Below, piece after piece: positions 23,005-32,629 of a stretch of DNA of 58,697 nt. Below the pieces are notes generated by a model. It worked only from the letters and a program-made list of their open reading frames with translations. It ran no database searches and had not been told where the DNA came from. This stretch comes from Saccharofermentans sp. Its GTDB lineage: Bacteria > Bacillota > Clostridia > Saccharofermentanales > Saccharofermentanaceae. Where the stretch lies: NCBI GenBank assembly GCA_016292215.1, contig JAEFBB010000010.1, positions 1 to 58,697 on the forward strand, read 5' to 3'. The translations under genes were made by a program, and so were the position numbers. Numbering within the stretch: position 1 is the stretch's first letter; every line of letters begins with the position of its first letter.

Positions 23005-24332
23005 GACTTGGCACCTCCTTCCTCTGTAGTTACATCTTCTGTAGTTACATCTTCAGTAGTTACATCTTCTGTAGCTACAACTTCTTCAGTTACAACTTCT
23101 GCAGTTAAAACTTTTGCGGCCTTCTTTTTCTTTCCGCCCTTTCTCTTCAGCTGCATGAGTACGTCAAAGAGTACTGCGAGAATAAGTACAACGCCCTTAA
23201 CGACCTTCTGATAGTTAGCAGGTGTTTTTGCCATGTTCATGCCCTGGTTGATGACGCCCATCAGTGTAGCACCGATGATAACGCCGCCGATGGAACCCGT
23301 TCCGCCGTAAGCGGAAGCACCGCCGATGAAGCATGCAGCGATAGCATCCATCTCATATCCGACGCCGACCGTAGGACCTGCTTTCTGGCCTCTTGCGATA
23401 ACCAGGATGCTGGCAAAGCCTGAGAGAACGCCCATGAGTGTGTATGCGCTGAACATAACCTTTCTGGTGTCGATACCGGAAAGTCTTGTAGCCTTCTCGT
23501 TGCCGCCGACAGCATAGAGGTTGCGGCCCAATGTCGTTTTCGTTGTGATGTAAGCGAAAACGCCAAGGATAACTGCGATCCAGATGAATGCCGTAGGAAT
23601 ACCTCTGTAGCATGCAAGCTTATATCCGAACCAGAGAGTTGCTGCAGCGATAAGGACCGTTTTTACAATGACAACTGCAAGATTATCGACCTTGTAGCCG
23701 TTCTTTACGAGTCTCGCGCGGTTGACAAAAGTGTAGATTACTATGCCGAGCGCAAGAAGGATCGCAAATACCATACAAGTCTTATTGAGTGTATTGCCTC
23801 CGATCTTTAACGCAGGTCCGACTTTCTTGAGGAAATCCGGAACATAGCAGGTGTCACTTCCGCCAAACACGTCCATGAATGCCTTGTTTCTGACGTTAAC
23901 GTCTTTACCCCTCAGGAAGATGTTTGCAAGTCCTCTGAATGCGAGCATGCCGACGAGCGTTGCGATGAAAGGCGGAACCTTTACATATGCGATCCAGTAA
24001 CCGTGCCAGAGTCCTACCAAAAGACCCATAACGAGCATTACGAAAACTGCAAGAACCCAAGGGAGATTGTAATACATGATGATGGCGCCGACGCTGCCTG
24101 CGAGGCAGACTACGGAACCTACTGAAAGATCGATGTTACCACCGGTTAAGATACAGAGCAGCATACCTGTACCGAGTACGAAAACGTATGCGTTCTGTGA
24201 GATCAGTCGGTCGATACTGTCCGGATTCAATGACTGGCCGTTTGTAATGAAATAGAATGCTATAACTACCAATACCGTAGCGATAAGCATCATGTATTTT
24301 CTTAAGAAATTCTTTACTTTACTTGCGCCCAT
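23001..24332 (-). CDS. Sugar ABC transporter permease 1 (ribose/xylose type)
   Basis: A 443-residue permease closely similar in layout to its downstream neighbour: GMLLCILTGGNIDLSVGSVVCL, YWIAYVKVPPFIATLVGMLAFRG, TTLGRNLYAVGGNEKATRLSGI and AIAACFIGGASAYGGTGSI. The C-terminal tail contains repeats of TTEDV (about 15-base DNA period at 23030-23105), a low-complexity acidic tail of unknown role. GTGAGG lies about 9 bases before the ATG, 2 bases after the ATPase stop. Confidence 0.93.
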   Translation of the reverse strand: MGASKVKNFLRKYMMLIATVLVVIAFYFITNGQSLNPDSIDRLISQNAYVFVLGTGMLLCILTGGNIDLSVGSVVCLAGSVGAIIMYYNLPWVLAVFVMLVMGLLVGLWHGYWIAYVKVPPFIATLVGMLAFRGLANIFLRGKDVNVRNKAFMDVFGGSDTCYVPDFLKKVGPALKIGGNTLNKTCMVFAILLALGIVIYTFVNRARLVKNGYKVDNLAVVIVKTVLIAAATLWFGYKLACYRGIPTAFIWIAVILGVFAYITTKTTLGRNLYAVGGNEKATRLSGIDTRKVMFSAYTLMGVLSGFASILVIARGQKAGPTVGVGYEMDAIAACFIGGASAYGGTGSIGGVIIGATLMGVINQGMNMAKTPANYQKVVKGVVLILAVLFDVLMQLKRKGGKKKKAAKVLTAEVVTEEVVATEDVTTEDVTTEDVTTEEGGAKS

Positions 24333-24334
24333 CG

Positions 24335-25924
24335 TTATGCCTCACTTTCTACGCTATCAGCGTCAACAGCTTCAGCATTTGCAGATTCATCTTTTACGCC
24401 AACGATGCGAGCCATGATGTTTTCCTGAGTTGCTTCGGAAGCCTTCATCTCGCCTACGATCTTAGCCTGGTTCATGATGTAGATCCTGTCACTCATTCCG
24501 ATGACTTCAGGAAGCTCGGAAGAGATCATGACTACTGACTTGCCGGCCTTTGCAAGATCGTTGATGATGCAGTAGATCTCATACTTGGCGCCTACGTCGA
24601 TACCTCTCGTAGGTTCGTCGAGGATGAGTACGTCAGGATTAGCGAACATCCACTTTGCGAGGAGGACCTTCTGCTGGTTACCGCCAGAGAGATTGCCTAC
24701 GAGCTGCTCGACTGAAGGTGTCTTGGTCCTGAGCTTTTCGACGTATTCCTGGGCGACCTCAGTCTCCTTATCCTGATCGATGAAGAGACCGCCCTTGCTG
24801 ACGCTTTCGAGGTTAGCAAGCGTTGTGTTTCTCAGGATAGAGTTAGACAGAACGAGTCCGTTGCCCTTACGGTCTTCGGTAACATATGCAAGACCTGCTT
24901 TGATAGCCTTCTTGGGGCTCTTCAATGTAACTTTCTGGCCGCGGAGTCTTAACTCGCCTGATATTCCGATTCCGTATGATCTTCCGAAAATACTCATCGC
25001 AAGCTCTGTACGGCCTGCGCCCATGAGTCCGTAGATACCTACGACTTCTCCTGCGCGCACGTTGAGCGATACGTCATCAACGACTTTACGCTCAGAGAAC
25101 TCCGGGTGATAGACAGTCCAGTTGTTGACTTCCATCATGACATCACCGATCTCGACGTCGTGACGCTTCGGGAATCTGTCGGTAATCTCACGGCCTACCA
25201 TTCCCTTGATGATCCTCGTCTCCGAGATATCATCTGTCTTTGAATCAAGAGTCTCGATCGTGGAACCGTCTCTTACGACCGTGATCTTATCTGCTACATA
25301 TGAGACTTCGTTGAGCTTGTGGGAGATAATGATCATCGTCATTCCCTGCTCTTTCTGGAGCTTCTTCATGAGGTCAAGAAGTGCTCTTGAATCAGTCTCG
25401 TTAAGTGATGAAGTAGGCTCGTCCAAGATAAGGAGCTTGGCGTTCTTAGCCAATGCCTTTGCGATCTCTACGAGCTGCTGCTTGCCTGTACCAATATCTT
25501 TAATAAGTGTTTTCGAGGAATCCGTAAGACCTACCATCTCAAGATATTTATCTGCTTCCGCATAAGTCTTGTTCCAGTCGATACACCATTTGCTTCCCTG
25601 TTCATTACCGAGGAACATATTCTCGCCGATGGTCAGATAAGGGACCAATGCGAGTTCCTGGTGGATAATAACGATTCCCTTTTTCTCGGAATCTTTAATG
25701 TTATGAAATTTGCATACTTCGCCGTCGTAAACTATGTCGCCTTCATAGGTGCCAAACGGATAAATTCCGCTGAGAACGTTCATCAATGTCGATTTTCCGG
25801 CACCGTTCTCGCCGACCAGCGCGTGGATCTCACCCTCTTCAACCTGAAGGTTGACGTTGTCGAGTGCCTTAACGCCCGGAAAAGTTTTGGTTATGCTTTT
25901 CATTTCAAGCAAAACTTTTGCCAT
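24335..25924 (-). CDS. Sugar ABC transporter ATPase (double domain, MglA/XylG type)
   Basis: A 529-residue protein with two nucleotide-binding domains. First half: Walker [10 protein letters not shown] (about residues 38-46), a [14 protein letters not shown] signature region (LSGGQ degenerate, as normal for this family), Walker [11 protein letters not shown]. Second half: degenerate Walker A ([11 protein letters not shown]), [15 protein letters not shown] signature, Walker [13 protein letters not shown]. It energises uptake of a monosaccharide, probably xylose, arabinose or a similar sugar. The last 25 residues are acidic, like the permease tails. AAAGAGG lies 6 bases before the ATG. Confidence 0.95.
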   Translation of the reverse strand: MAKVLLEMKSITKTFPGVKALDNVNLQVEEGEIHALVGENGAGKSTLMNVLSGIYPFGTYEGDIVYDGEVCKFHNIKDSEKKGIVIIHQELALVPYLTIGENMFLGNEQGSKWCIDWNKTYAEADKYLEMVGLTDSSKTLIKDIGTGKQQLVEIAKALAKNAKLLILDEPTSSLNETDSRALLDLMKKLQKEQGMTMIIISHKLNEVSYVADKITVVRDGSTIETLDSKTDDISETRIIKGMVGREITDRFPKRHDVEIGDVMMEVNNWTVYHPEFSERKVVDDVSLNVRAGEVVGIYGLMGAGRTELAMSIFGRSYGIGISGELRLRGQKVTLKSPKKAIKAGLAYVTEDRKGNGLVLSNSILRNTTLANLESVSKGGLFIDQDKETEVAQEYVEKLRTKTPSVEQLVGNLSGGNQQKVLLAKWMFANPDVLILDEPTRGIDVGAKYEIYCIINDLAKAGKSVVMISSELPEVIGMSDRIYIMNQAKIVGEMKASEATQENIMARIVGVKDESANAEAVDADSVESEA

Positions 25925-25989
25925 GTGTCGCCTCTTTCATAAGTTTTGAGTTTGTTTGTAGTTCAAAGTAAAGGTATAGCCCCAATATA

Positions 25990-26011
25990 CAGGCGGGGTT
26001 TCCCCCGCCTG
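25990..26011 (-). terminator. Intra-operon hairpin after the binding-protein gene
   Basis: Nine-base arms CAGGCGGGG and CCCCGCCTG around a 4-base loop, between the binding-protein stop and the ATPase start, with no T-run. Such hairpins usually stabilise the upstream message or let only part of the transcripts continue, giving excess binding protein. Confidence 0.7.
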
Positions 26012-26033
26012 CAAAGGGCTTAAAGCTTATTGA

Positions 26034-27095
26034 TTAAGCAAGATCTGCTTCGGTGTAGTAACCGGAGTCGATGAGGATTGTCTTGTAGTTGTTGATATCA
26101 GCAAATACAGGATCGCAGAGGTAAGAAGGAACCTTCTTAGCCTTGTTGTCATATTCGCTGTTTGTCTCAGGTGTCTTACCGTCGAGGATATCGTTAACCA
26201 TGATAACTGTTCTCTCAGCGAGTGTACGTGTATCCTTGAAGATTGACATTGCCTGCTTGCCGGCGAGCATGTTCTGCATAGAAACGATGTCGCAGTCCTG
26301 ACCTGTGATGATCGGCCACTGTCCGCCTCTTGCTTCGCTGTTGTAGCTGGAGTCGAGAGCTGTTACAACGCCCTGAGCTGTAGAGTCGTTGGAGCAAAGC
26401 CATGCGTCGATGTTCTTTTCTGAATAGTTACCAATGATGGACTCAGCTCTTGCCTGTGCTGTAGCGGAATCCCACTTAGGTGTAGCAACAGAATCGAAAT
26501 CTGTCTGACCGGATACGCAAACGAGCTTGCCGGAATCGAGGTAAGGCTTAAGAACGTCCATAGCGCCCTGGAAGAATACGCCCGCATTGTTGTCACCGGG
26601 GTCACCAGCTGTGAACTCGATGTTGTAAGGGCCTGATGTTGAATCGAGCTGGAGTGCGTCTCTTACGAACTCGCCCTGGATCTGACCAACCTTGTAGTTG
26701 TCGAATGTTGCATAGTAGCTTACGTTCTCGTTGCTCATAAGGAGACGGTCATAAGCGATAACAGGGATCTTCTTCTTAGCAGCCTTATCGAGAGCCTGTC
26801 CGAGTGAAGAAGCCTCAACTGCTGCGATGATGATAACCTTGCAGCCTGTGTTGATCATATCCTCAACCTGAGAGAGCTGAACGTCAGCCTTGTTGCCTGC
26901 ATACTTAAGGTCTACTTCGTAGCCTGCAGCCTTAAACTTTTCTTCCATGTAAGCGCCGTCCTGATTCCATCTCTGGAGATCCTGAGTAGGCATTGAGATA
27001 CCAACCTTCTTGGTTCCGCCACCAGCACAACCTGTCAATGCTGTGAACGCGATAGCGGCACAAAGAATTGTTCCAAGAATTTTCTTGCCAATCAT
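26034..27095 (-). CDS. Sugar-binding lipoprotein of the ABC transporter (ChvE/XylF type)
   Basis: A 353-residue lipoprotein. Signal peptide MIGKKILGTILCAAIAFTAL with lipobox LTGC, then a periplasmic-binding-protein-like fold: KVGISMPTQDLQRWNQDG, IPVIAYDRLL, DAWLCSNDSTAQGVVTALD and ITGQDCD. These match multiple-monosaccharide or xylose binding proteins. The start at 27095 is fixed by AGGAGG 9 bases upstream; the longer frame is discarded. First gene of the uptake operon. TTTAGCA repeats upstream (27214-27289) are the likely control site for the AraC-type response regulator encoded 2.5 kb away. Confidence 0.93.
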   Translation of the reverse strand: MIGKKILGTILCAAIAFTALTGCAGGGTKKVGISMPTQDLQRWNQDGAYMEEKFKAAGYEVDLKYAGNKADVQLSQVEDMINTGCKVIIIAAVEASSLGQALDKAAKKKIPVIAYDRLLMSNENVSYYATFDNYKVGQIQGEFVRDALQLDSTSGPYNIEFTAGDPGDNNAGVFFQGAMDVLKPYLDSGKLVCVSGQTDFDSVATPKWDSATAQARAESIIGNYSEKNIDAWLCSNDSTAQGVVTALDSSYNSEARGGQWPIITGQDCDIVSMQNMLAGKQAMSIFKDTRTLAERTVIMVNDILDGKTPETNSEYDNKAKKVPSYLCDPVFADINNYKTILIDSGYYTEADLA

Positions 27096-27213
27096 TGAGA
27101 AATTCCTCCTAAAAAGTAATATCGGCATTAACTGCCACATACAACTTATCATTGGTTATATAGGAATTGCATATCGACATTCTTGATATTTTTGGCGAGT
27201 TCTCATAAGGAAC

Positions 27214-27289
27214 TGTGGCAATTTAGCATTATTTTGTGCTAGCCCTCACAAAAATGCTAAATTGTGCTAAATACAACAAAAATGCCACA
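27214..27289 (-). promoter_or_regulatory. TTTAGCA repeat/palindrome upstream of the sugar operon
   Basis: Seen from the operon strand, two TTTAGCA heptamers lie exactly 10 bases apart (27271-27265 and 27261-27255), and an inverted copy lies at 27222-27228. The outermost TGTGGCA (27214-27220) and TGCCACA (27283-27289) are exact mirror images. Direct repeats one helical turn apart are usual for AraC-family sites. It begins about 120 bases before the binding-protein start codon. Confidence 0.6.
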
Positions 27290-27338
27290 AATCTGACAAA
27301 GGGGGAGGGGTCTTTGAGAGCTCTCCCGTCCGGGTGAT

Positions 27339-27464
27339 CTGTATTTATTGCCCGAAAAAGAGACCGAAAAATACAGAGAATGCGGGTTTTCTGTATTTAT
27401 TAGGCCCTTTTTTTCGCGTAAAAATACAGAAGCAGCTAAGCCTTATTCTCGCGAATAATTACAG
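27339..27464. repeat. Tandem CTGTATTT hairpins
   Basis: CTGTATTTATT at 27339 and 27391 is each followed, about 30 bases on, by AAATACAG (27369-27376, 27422-27429), giving two hairpins with a 52-53-base period. A third partial unit ends in AATTACAGAAGCAGC (27457-27471), echoing AATACAGAAGCAGC at 27423. No gene lies in 27096-27475. It could be a 3' processing or termination region of the acyltransferase operon. Confidence 0.6.
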
Positions 27465-27475
27465 AAGCAGCCGCC

Positions 27476-28534
27476 TTAACCCTCTGCCGCCTTCTTCTTC
27501 TTCAGCTTAAACGGCAGCTTCACAAGATCCACCAGCATGGAGAACACGCGCGCCACAATAATCGACACGATGATGACCGCCAGCGGGAGCTGCCATTCGA
27601 TCACCTTTGAAGACAGGTGCATGCCGTTCATCACTTCGTACATGACCATGATGATGTAGAAGTGGAATAAATAAATATATAAAGAATCTTTCCTACCTAA
27701 ATATGAGAGCGGCTTGACGATCGACCAGTGAGGTTTTTTCGCGCCGAGGATCAAGACCAGTGATGAGCATAAGATGTTGAAAGGCTGGAAAACATTGAGT
27801 TTGCCGACTTTGAAGCACATGGCGGCAAAGACCGCGCCGGCGGACAGAACAATTCCAAGAATCAAAATCCATGTGGGGATCTTCACAAGCTTTTCTTTTT
27901 TATCCGCTATCACATAGCCCAAAAGCATCATCGGAAGGCCTCCGATAAGCGCGTTGGCGCTCCAGTGCCAGCTGACACCACTATAAGAATTGACATATGT
28001 CTCGACGACGATCCTCGCAAGAAGGAATATGGGCGTCAGGACATAGATGACTTTCTTGAGTCTGAAGCGCACGAGGATATAGAAGATCACATAGCAATAA
28101 AGGAGCGCGACCATAAACCACAGGTGCGAACCGTAGAAGAATTCGAGGTCGCCCAGAAGGATCATGCGCACATATGTGACGGGCTTTTTGAGCTCCATCT
28201 TCCACATGATATCCAGATGTTCCATCTTCATTGCGTAGTAGCTGAAGGCCAGTGCCCACGCTACCGCGAGCACGGTGATAATGCCATTGCGCAAAAGCCT
28301 TTTTCTGATCTTCGGGCACATCTTCTCAGGTTCGCCGCAGCACGCGTATCCGCTGATGAGATAGAAAAAGCTGACGCCCAGAACGCCGACGGAGCTTAAG
28401 ATGCTGCCGAGGTTGCCCTTATACGGAGCGTGCACAAGAATGACGCCGACCGCCGCGATGAATTTCCAGAAATCCCAGTTGTAATTGCGGTTGGAGATCT
28501 GCCTGCCCATTTGATTTTCCGACTGCCTGCCCAT
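27476..28534 (-). CDS. Acyltransferase family 3 membrane protein
   Basis: A 352-residue integral membrane protein with about ten hydrophobic segments. The acyltransferase 3 pattern begins NYNWDFWKFIAAVGVILVHA with the conserved His, then VSFFYLISGY and HLWFMVALLYCYV. Such enzymes O-acetylate surface polysaccharide or peptidoglycan. The ATG at 28534 is preferred; a TTG lies just before it, and ATGGGCAGGCAG occurs again at 28510 as an alternative start. No clear ribosome binding site. It starts 6 bases after the sugar-binding lipoprotein gene, so it is probably the last gene of the sensing operon. A link to sugar sensing is not obvious. Confidence 0.88.
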   Translation of the reverse strand: MGRQSENQMGRQISNRNYNWDFWKFIAAVGVILVHAPYKGNLGSILSSVGVLGVSFFYLISGYACCGEPEKMCPKIRKRLLRNGIITVLAVAWALAFSYYAMKMEHLDIMWKMELKKPVTYVRMILLGDLEFFYGSHLWFMVALLYCYVIFYILVRFRLKKVIYVLTPIFLLARIVVETYVNSYSGVSWHWSANALIGGLPMMLLGYVIADKKEKLVKIPTWILILGIVLSAGAVFAAMCFKVGKLNVFQPFNILCSSLVLILGAKKPHWSIVKPLSYLGRKDSLYIYLFHFYIIMVMYEVMNGMHLSSKVIEWQLPLAVIIVSIIVARVFSMLVDLVKLPFKLKKKKAAEG

Positions 28535-28540
28535 CAAGGA

Positions 28541-29569
28541 TCAACCAACGTTCAGATAGACTTCTTCTCTCAAATGGAAGCCGCTCTTGATGATGACTTC
28601 ATCGATGTTCTCGATCGTAACAGCGGAGGGTTCGATGGCGTAGTAAGGGATGTCCTGCGTGCCGTCGAAGAAGGTGTCCATCGTATCGAGCGCCTGGTGC
28701 TTTGCGAGCTTGACCGCGCATTCGGCGGCGTGGATCGCGAGCTTTTCAACGGGCTTATAGACAGTGACGAGCTGGGTGCCTTCAACAATTCTCTGGCAGG
28801 CTTCGAGATCGCCGTCCTGACCTGTAACGTAGATGGATCCCGCGTAGCCTCTTTCCGCAAGAGCGTGGATCGTCTCGCCTGCGAGCGCGTCGTTGCCGCA
28901 CATGATCGCATCAGCCTTCGAGATCACTTCGAAATTATCATTTACGAAGTCATACGCGAGCTCAGGCTTCCAGTTGTCGCAGTTGTATTTCAAAGAGATG
29001 TTCATGCTGTGCTCTTCGCATACTGCGTCAAAACCGCCCATTACCTGCGCGACGTTGTAGTCGGAATCAGGTCCCATGATCTCGACGATCGTGCCGCCGT
29101 CAGGGACGTTGTCGCAGATCGCCTGGGCCATCTGCCTGCCTACTGATTCGTTGTTGAAGGAGATATAAAGATCTGCGCCCGCTTCCATGACAAGTCTGTC
29201 GTAGCAGACGACGGGTATGCCTTTATTCTTAGCCTCTTTGAGGACATCGGCGAGCGCGACAGCGTCTGCCGTGATGATGACGATCACGTCAACGCCGATC
29301 TCGATAAAATACTTTATCTGCGAGATCTGGGTAGGGACATCGCCGCCTGCGGACTGCACGTTTACTTCCGCGCCGAGCTCGTTCGCGGTCGATACGAAAA
29401 CGTCTCTGTCCCTTGTCCAGCGCTCGATTACGAAGGAGTCAAAGGACAATCCGATCAGAAGCGAATCGCCCTTCGTGGTCACCGTGGCTACCTTATTTTC
29501 GGGAGTCTGGCAGCCCACGCACAATATCAGTGACAGCGTTACAAGCAGCGCTAAAAACTTTCTCATCAT
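28541..29569 (-). CDS. Sugar-binding lipoprotein linked to the two-component system
   Basis: A 342-residue lipoprotein: signal peptide MMRKFLALLVTLSLIL, lipobox CVGC, then a periplasmic-binding-protein fold of the ribose/xylose class (LIGLSFDSFVIERWTRDRD, KGIPVVCYDRLV, ADAIMCGNDALAGETI, VTGQDGDLEACQRI). It lies in an operon with a histidine kinase and regulator and not with the transporter, and overlaps the regulator gene by 4 bases. In Clostridium beijerinckii a binding protein (XylFII) presents xylose to a LytS-type kinase; this protein may play the same part. It could instead serve the downstream ABC transporter as a second binding protein. Confidence 0.9.
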   Translation of the reverse strand: MMRKFLALLVTLSLILCVGCQTPENKVATVTTKGDSLLIGLSFDSFVIERWTRDRDVFVSTANELGAEVNVQSAGGDVPTQISQIKYFIEIGVDVIVIITADAVALADVLKEAKNKGIPVVCYDRLVMEAGADLYISFNNESVGRQMAQAICDNVPDGGTIVEIMGPDSDYNVAQVMGGFDAVCEEHSMNISLKYNCDNWKPELAYDFVNDNFEVISKADAIMCGNDALAGETIHALAERGYAGSIYVTGQDGDLEACQRIVEGTQLVTVYKPVEKLAIHAAECAVKLAKHQALDTMDTFFDGTQDIPYYAIEPSAVTIENIDEVIIKSGFHLREEVYLNVG

Positions 29570-31161
29570 CTTTTACCTTCCTTATACTCGGTAGGAGTTA
29601 CGCCGGTATTCTTCTTGAAGATACGGCTGAAATAGTTCGGATCCGAATAGCCGACCTCCGAGCAGATCTCCTTCATGGACTTGTTCGTGCCCTCGAGGAG
29701 CTCTCTCGCACGGGCGACTCTGACACCCGTGATGTAATCGGTAAACGTCACGCCGGTCTGCGTCTTGAAGACCTTCGAAAAATAGAACGGGCTGATGTCG
29801 TACATGCCGGACAGGTCGTCCAGAGAGATGTCTTCTTTGAAGTGCTGGTCGATGTATTTCTTGGCCTTCTCGGCAACATCCTCGGTCTTCGCGAGATTTG
29901 CGGCGCTGACCATGTTTACAGCGCGGTCGATGTGCGAGAGGAACCACAAGCGAAGCTCTTCGTAGCTCTTCATGTGATTGATCTCAGGCAGATATTCGCT
30001 TCTCGAGAGGAAGTGATAGACGTGGCCGCCGTTGCCGTACGCGAGCCTCTCTGCCCAGAGAACGAATTCCAGGACCTTGAGGCAGATGTCGCTCATCTCA
30101 CCGCCGGAGCTCTTTACCATCCAGTCAAAGAAGAGATTTGCCTGTTCAGCGGACTTCCTGATGTCGCCCTGAGATATCGCGTCAAAGAGCTCTTTCTCGG
30201 TCTTCTGCGGATAGTCGGTATCGTATTCGCAGCCTTCCGGAAGGTCGATACTCTCAGCAATAGTGTGCTTCGTGGTAGCGAGCACGGACAGCGCTTCGGC
30301 GTATGAATCAGCCATCTCGTCCATGGGCTTGACGGGGCCTATGCCGATCCTGAAATCAAGGCCCAAAGCCTCGGTCAGTTCTTCCTGTGCCCGCTTTGCC
30401 GAATCGACGATCTTCTCGTATTCTTCGGGCGCGATCGTGCTTTTCGCGCAGGGGATAAGAACAGGGATCTTGTTGCCCATTACTGAGCCCGTGATGCACT
30501 TGAAGTTATCGCTTATAACGAGCAAAACGGTCTCGTAATTTTTCTGTGTCTTGACGCTCGCAGGGACCGCGCCGCGCATGTATCCGCCGGGCTCACGGTC
30601 GCCGCCCACGACGGCCAGCATCAGGCCGTACTCTTCGTCGATCCCGAGAAGCTTTTTGTATTCTTCGATATTTTCCTTGAAGTGCTCGTGCGATAAGAGG
30701 TCCTGGATAAGGCCGTTCTCGACGATCGGCACGATGGAATCGAGCTTTTCCTTGATCTCGAGCTCGCGGGATCTCTGCTCGCGGCTCCTGTCGACTTCGG
30801 CCATCGCTTTCTTCAAGACAGCGACGATCTGCGACTTATCAAAAGGTTTGTTTACGTAATCGATAACGCCGAGATTTATGGCCTGCTTCGCATAGTCGAA
30901 TTTATCGTATGCGGAGATGACGACGAACACGATGTTGGGGTTCGTTCTTCTGATCTCCTTCATTGCGTCGATGCCGTTGATCCCGGGCATCCTGATGTCC
31001 ATCAATGAGATGTCGGGGCGCACCTCGTCGGCAAGCTCTATTACGCGCCTTCCGGTCTTCGCCTCGTGCACTTCGCAACAACCCGGAAACTCTTTATCTA
31101 TTATGAACTTGAGCGATTCGATGACGATTCCCTCATCGTCCGCGAGCAAAAGCTTATACAT
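29566..31161 (-). CDS. AraC-type response regulator (YesN-like)
   Basis: A 531-residue regulator. Residues 1-120 are a receiver domain (LLADDE acidic pair, phospho-acceptor Asp55 in SLMDIRMPG, ISAYDK, YVNKPF). The middle 280 residues include a degenerate domain seen in YesN-type proteins. The C-terminal 100 residues are two helix-turn-helix motifs of the AraC family (ISLDDLSGMYDISPFYFSKVFK and MKEICSEVGYSDPNYFSRIFKK). It overlaps the kinase gene by 8 bases. Probable activator of the sugar ABC operon, perhaps through the TTTAGCA repeats at 27.2 kb. Confidence 0.95.
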   Translation of the reverse strand: MYKLLLADDEGIVIESLKFIIDKEFPGCCEVHEAKTGRRVIELADEVRPDISLMDIRMPGINGIDAMKEIRRTNPNIVFVVISAYDKFDYAKQAINLGVIDYVNKPFDKSQIVAVLKKAMAEVDRSREQRSRELEIKEKLDSIVPIVENGLIQDLLSHEHFKENIEEYKKLLGIDEEYGLMLAVVGGDREPGGYMRGAVPASVKTQKNYETVLLVISDNFKCITGSVMGNKIPVLIPCAKSTIAPEEYEKIVDSAKRAQEELTEALGLDFRIGIGPVKPMDEMADSYAEALSVLATTKHTIAESIDLPEGCEYDTDYPQKTEKELFDAISQGDIRKSAEQANLFFDWMVKSSGGEMSDICLKVLEFVLWAERLAYGNGGHVYHFLSRSEYLPEINHMKSYEELRLWFLSHIDRAVNMVSAANLAKTEDVAEKAKKYIDQHFKEDISLDDLSGMYDISPFYFSKVFKTQTGVTFTDYITGVRVARARELLEGTNKSMKEICSEVGYSDPNYFSRIFKKNTGVTPTEYKEGKR

Positions 31162-32629
31162 TGCCTGCCTCCATCGGTATCTTTATCGTAACTTGTGTTC
31201 CTTCATTTTTCTTGCTCTTGATCTCGAAAACATCCTTGTGGTTGTAATACAGATCGAGCCTCTCCATAACATTCGTTATGCCTACGCCTCTCGTCTCGGA
31301 GGGCTTTTTCTCGTTGCTCATGATCTTCTCGATGATGTCCTCATCGGTGCCGACGCCGTTGTCGCTGACCCTGATGCAGCAGTTATTGTCTTCGCGGTAT
31401 ACAGACAGCGTGATCTTGCCCTCGCCCGGCTCGACATCCTTGATGCCGTACTTGATCGAGTTCTCTACCAGAGGCTGGATGATCATGGAAGGGACGATGA
31501 AATCAAGAAGACTCTCGTCGATGTCCTTCTCGAAAATGATCTCCCCTGCAAACCTGACGTTCAGGATGTACATATACGAATCGACGAGCTCTATCTCCTC
31601 GGAAAGCCTTACCGTGTCAGAACTCTTCTTGACATTATATCTGAAGAAATCCGCCATGTTCCTGATGTACTCGTTGGTCCTGTCGGCGCCCTCCATCATG
31701 GCGAGCTGCGCGCCTGCGTTGAGCGTATTGAAGAGGAAGTGCGGGTTGATCTGCGACTGCAGATACTTAAGCTGCGCATCCTTAAGGTGCGTCTCCATGA
31801 GGAGGTTCTTCTCCTTCATTTCGCTCTCTGTGATGAGCTGCGTCCTGATACGCCCGATGTAATCCTTGATGCTTCCGAGCATTCCGTTGAACGCTTTGGT
31901 CACCTTACCGACTTCGTCTTCGGAATAGACCTCGAGCGGCTCAACGTCCTCGGGGTTGCCCGACGAGATCTCTACCGCCTTGGCAGAAAGCCTTGTCAGA
32001 GGTCTCGTAATGGTATTCGTCAGAATGATGATGAGGAGCACGTTCATGACCGAAGCGACCACGAAGATAAGCATGCTCATGATTTCCGTATAACGGAGGG
32101 AGCTTACGAGCGCATTGTAGTTATTCGAGTTCGTCCTGAACTGTTCGTTGTTGATCGAATAGATGTATGTGTTGAGGTAATCCTTTATCTTTGTGCACTC
32201 GTTGTATTTTGCCGTGTACTCATCGATATTTCTGCCTCGCTTTGCGGTGACCGCTTCGTCAGCCGTCGTAAGATATGTGTCGAGCATCTTTCTGATGTCA
32301 CGCTCTGAAAGCTTTACGTTGTTGTCGGTGACACTGCTGTTAAGCTTCATCATCAGCATGCGCATCTTCTGCGTGGACGCGTAATAAAGCTCGAGGTCGT
32401 CAGTACCCTTAGTCTCTAAGAATCCGGTAAGACCGGTGTGAATGTCGTTGAGATTGTCCGACAGCTCATTAAGACTGATGTTGCTCGAGAATACCGAATT
32501 GATCTTGTCGAGCGCCGTGTTGAGGTTTACGTATATAAAGAGGTTGACGCCCATCGCGATGATGGATGTCGCGAGGAATACCGCGACAAGCTTACGGGAG
32601 ATCTTCATGTTGGCAAAGAAATTAGCCAT
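31154..32629 (-). CDS. Sensor histidine kinase (YesM/LytS-like)
   Basis: A 491-residue membrane kinase. Two membrane segments (LVAVFLATSIIAMGVNLFIYV and MSMLIFVVASVMNVLLIIIL) flank an extracellular helical sensor of about 160 residues. A HAMP-like linker follows, then the His_kinase domain with QSQINPHFLFNTLN (phospho-acceptor His at about residue 310) and an ATPase domain with N-box QPLVENSIKYGI and DNGVGTDED. The start at 32629 is chosen for AGGAGG just upstream; it overlaps the sensor gene by 8 bases. Pairs with the AraC-type regulator. The sugar signal probably comes through the neighbouring binding proteins. Confidence 0.95.
   Translation of the reverse strand: MANFFANMKISRKLVAVFLATSIIAMGVNLFIYVNLNTALDKINSVFSSNISLNELSDNLNDIHTGLTGFLETKGTDDLELYYASTQKMRMLMMKLNSSVTDNNVKLSERDIRKMLDTYLTTADEAVTAKRGRNIDEYTAKYNECTKIKDYLNTYIYSINNEQFRTNSNNYNALVSSLRYTEIMSMLIFVVASVMNVLLIIILTNTITRPLTRLSAKAVEISSGNPEDVEPLEVYSEDEVGKVTKAFNGMLGSIKDYIGRIRTQLITESEMKEKNLLMETHLKDAQLKYLQSQINPHFLFNTLNAGAQLAMMEGADRTNEYIRNMADFFRYNVKKSSDTVRLSEEIELVDSYMYILNVRFAGEIIFEKDIDESLLDFIVPSMIIQPLVENSIKYGIKDVEPGEGKITLSVYREDNNCCIRVSDNGVGTDEDIIEKIMSNEKKPSETRGVGITNVMERLDLYYNHKDVFEIKSKKNEGTQVTIKIPMEAGNV

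Noticed and set aside
23030..23105. The 15-base repeats as a regulatory array
   Set aside because: They lie in frame within the permease C-terminus and encode TTEDV repeats, so coding explains them.
30917..32308. A 463-codon plus-strand frame antisense to the histidine kinase
   Set aside because: No domain, no ribosome site; the kinase on the other strand is unambiguous.
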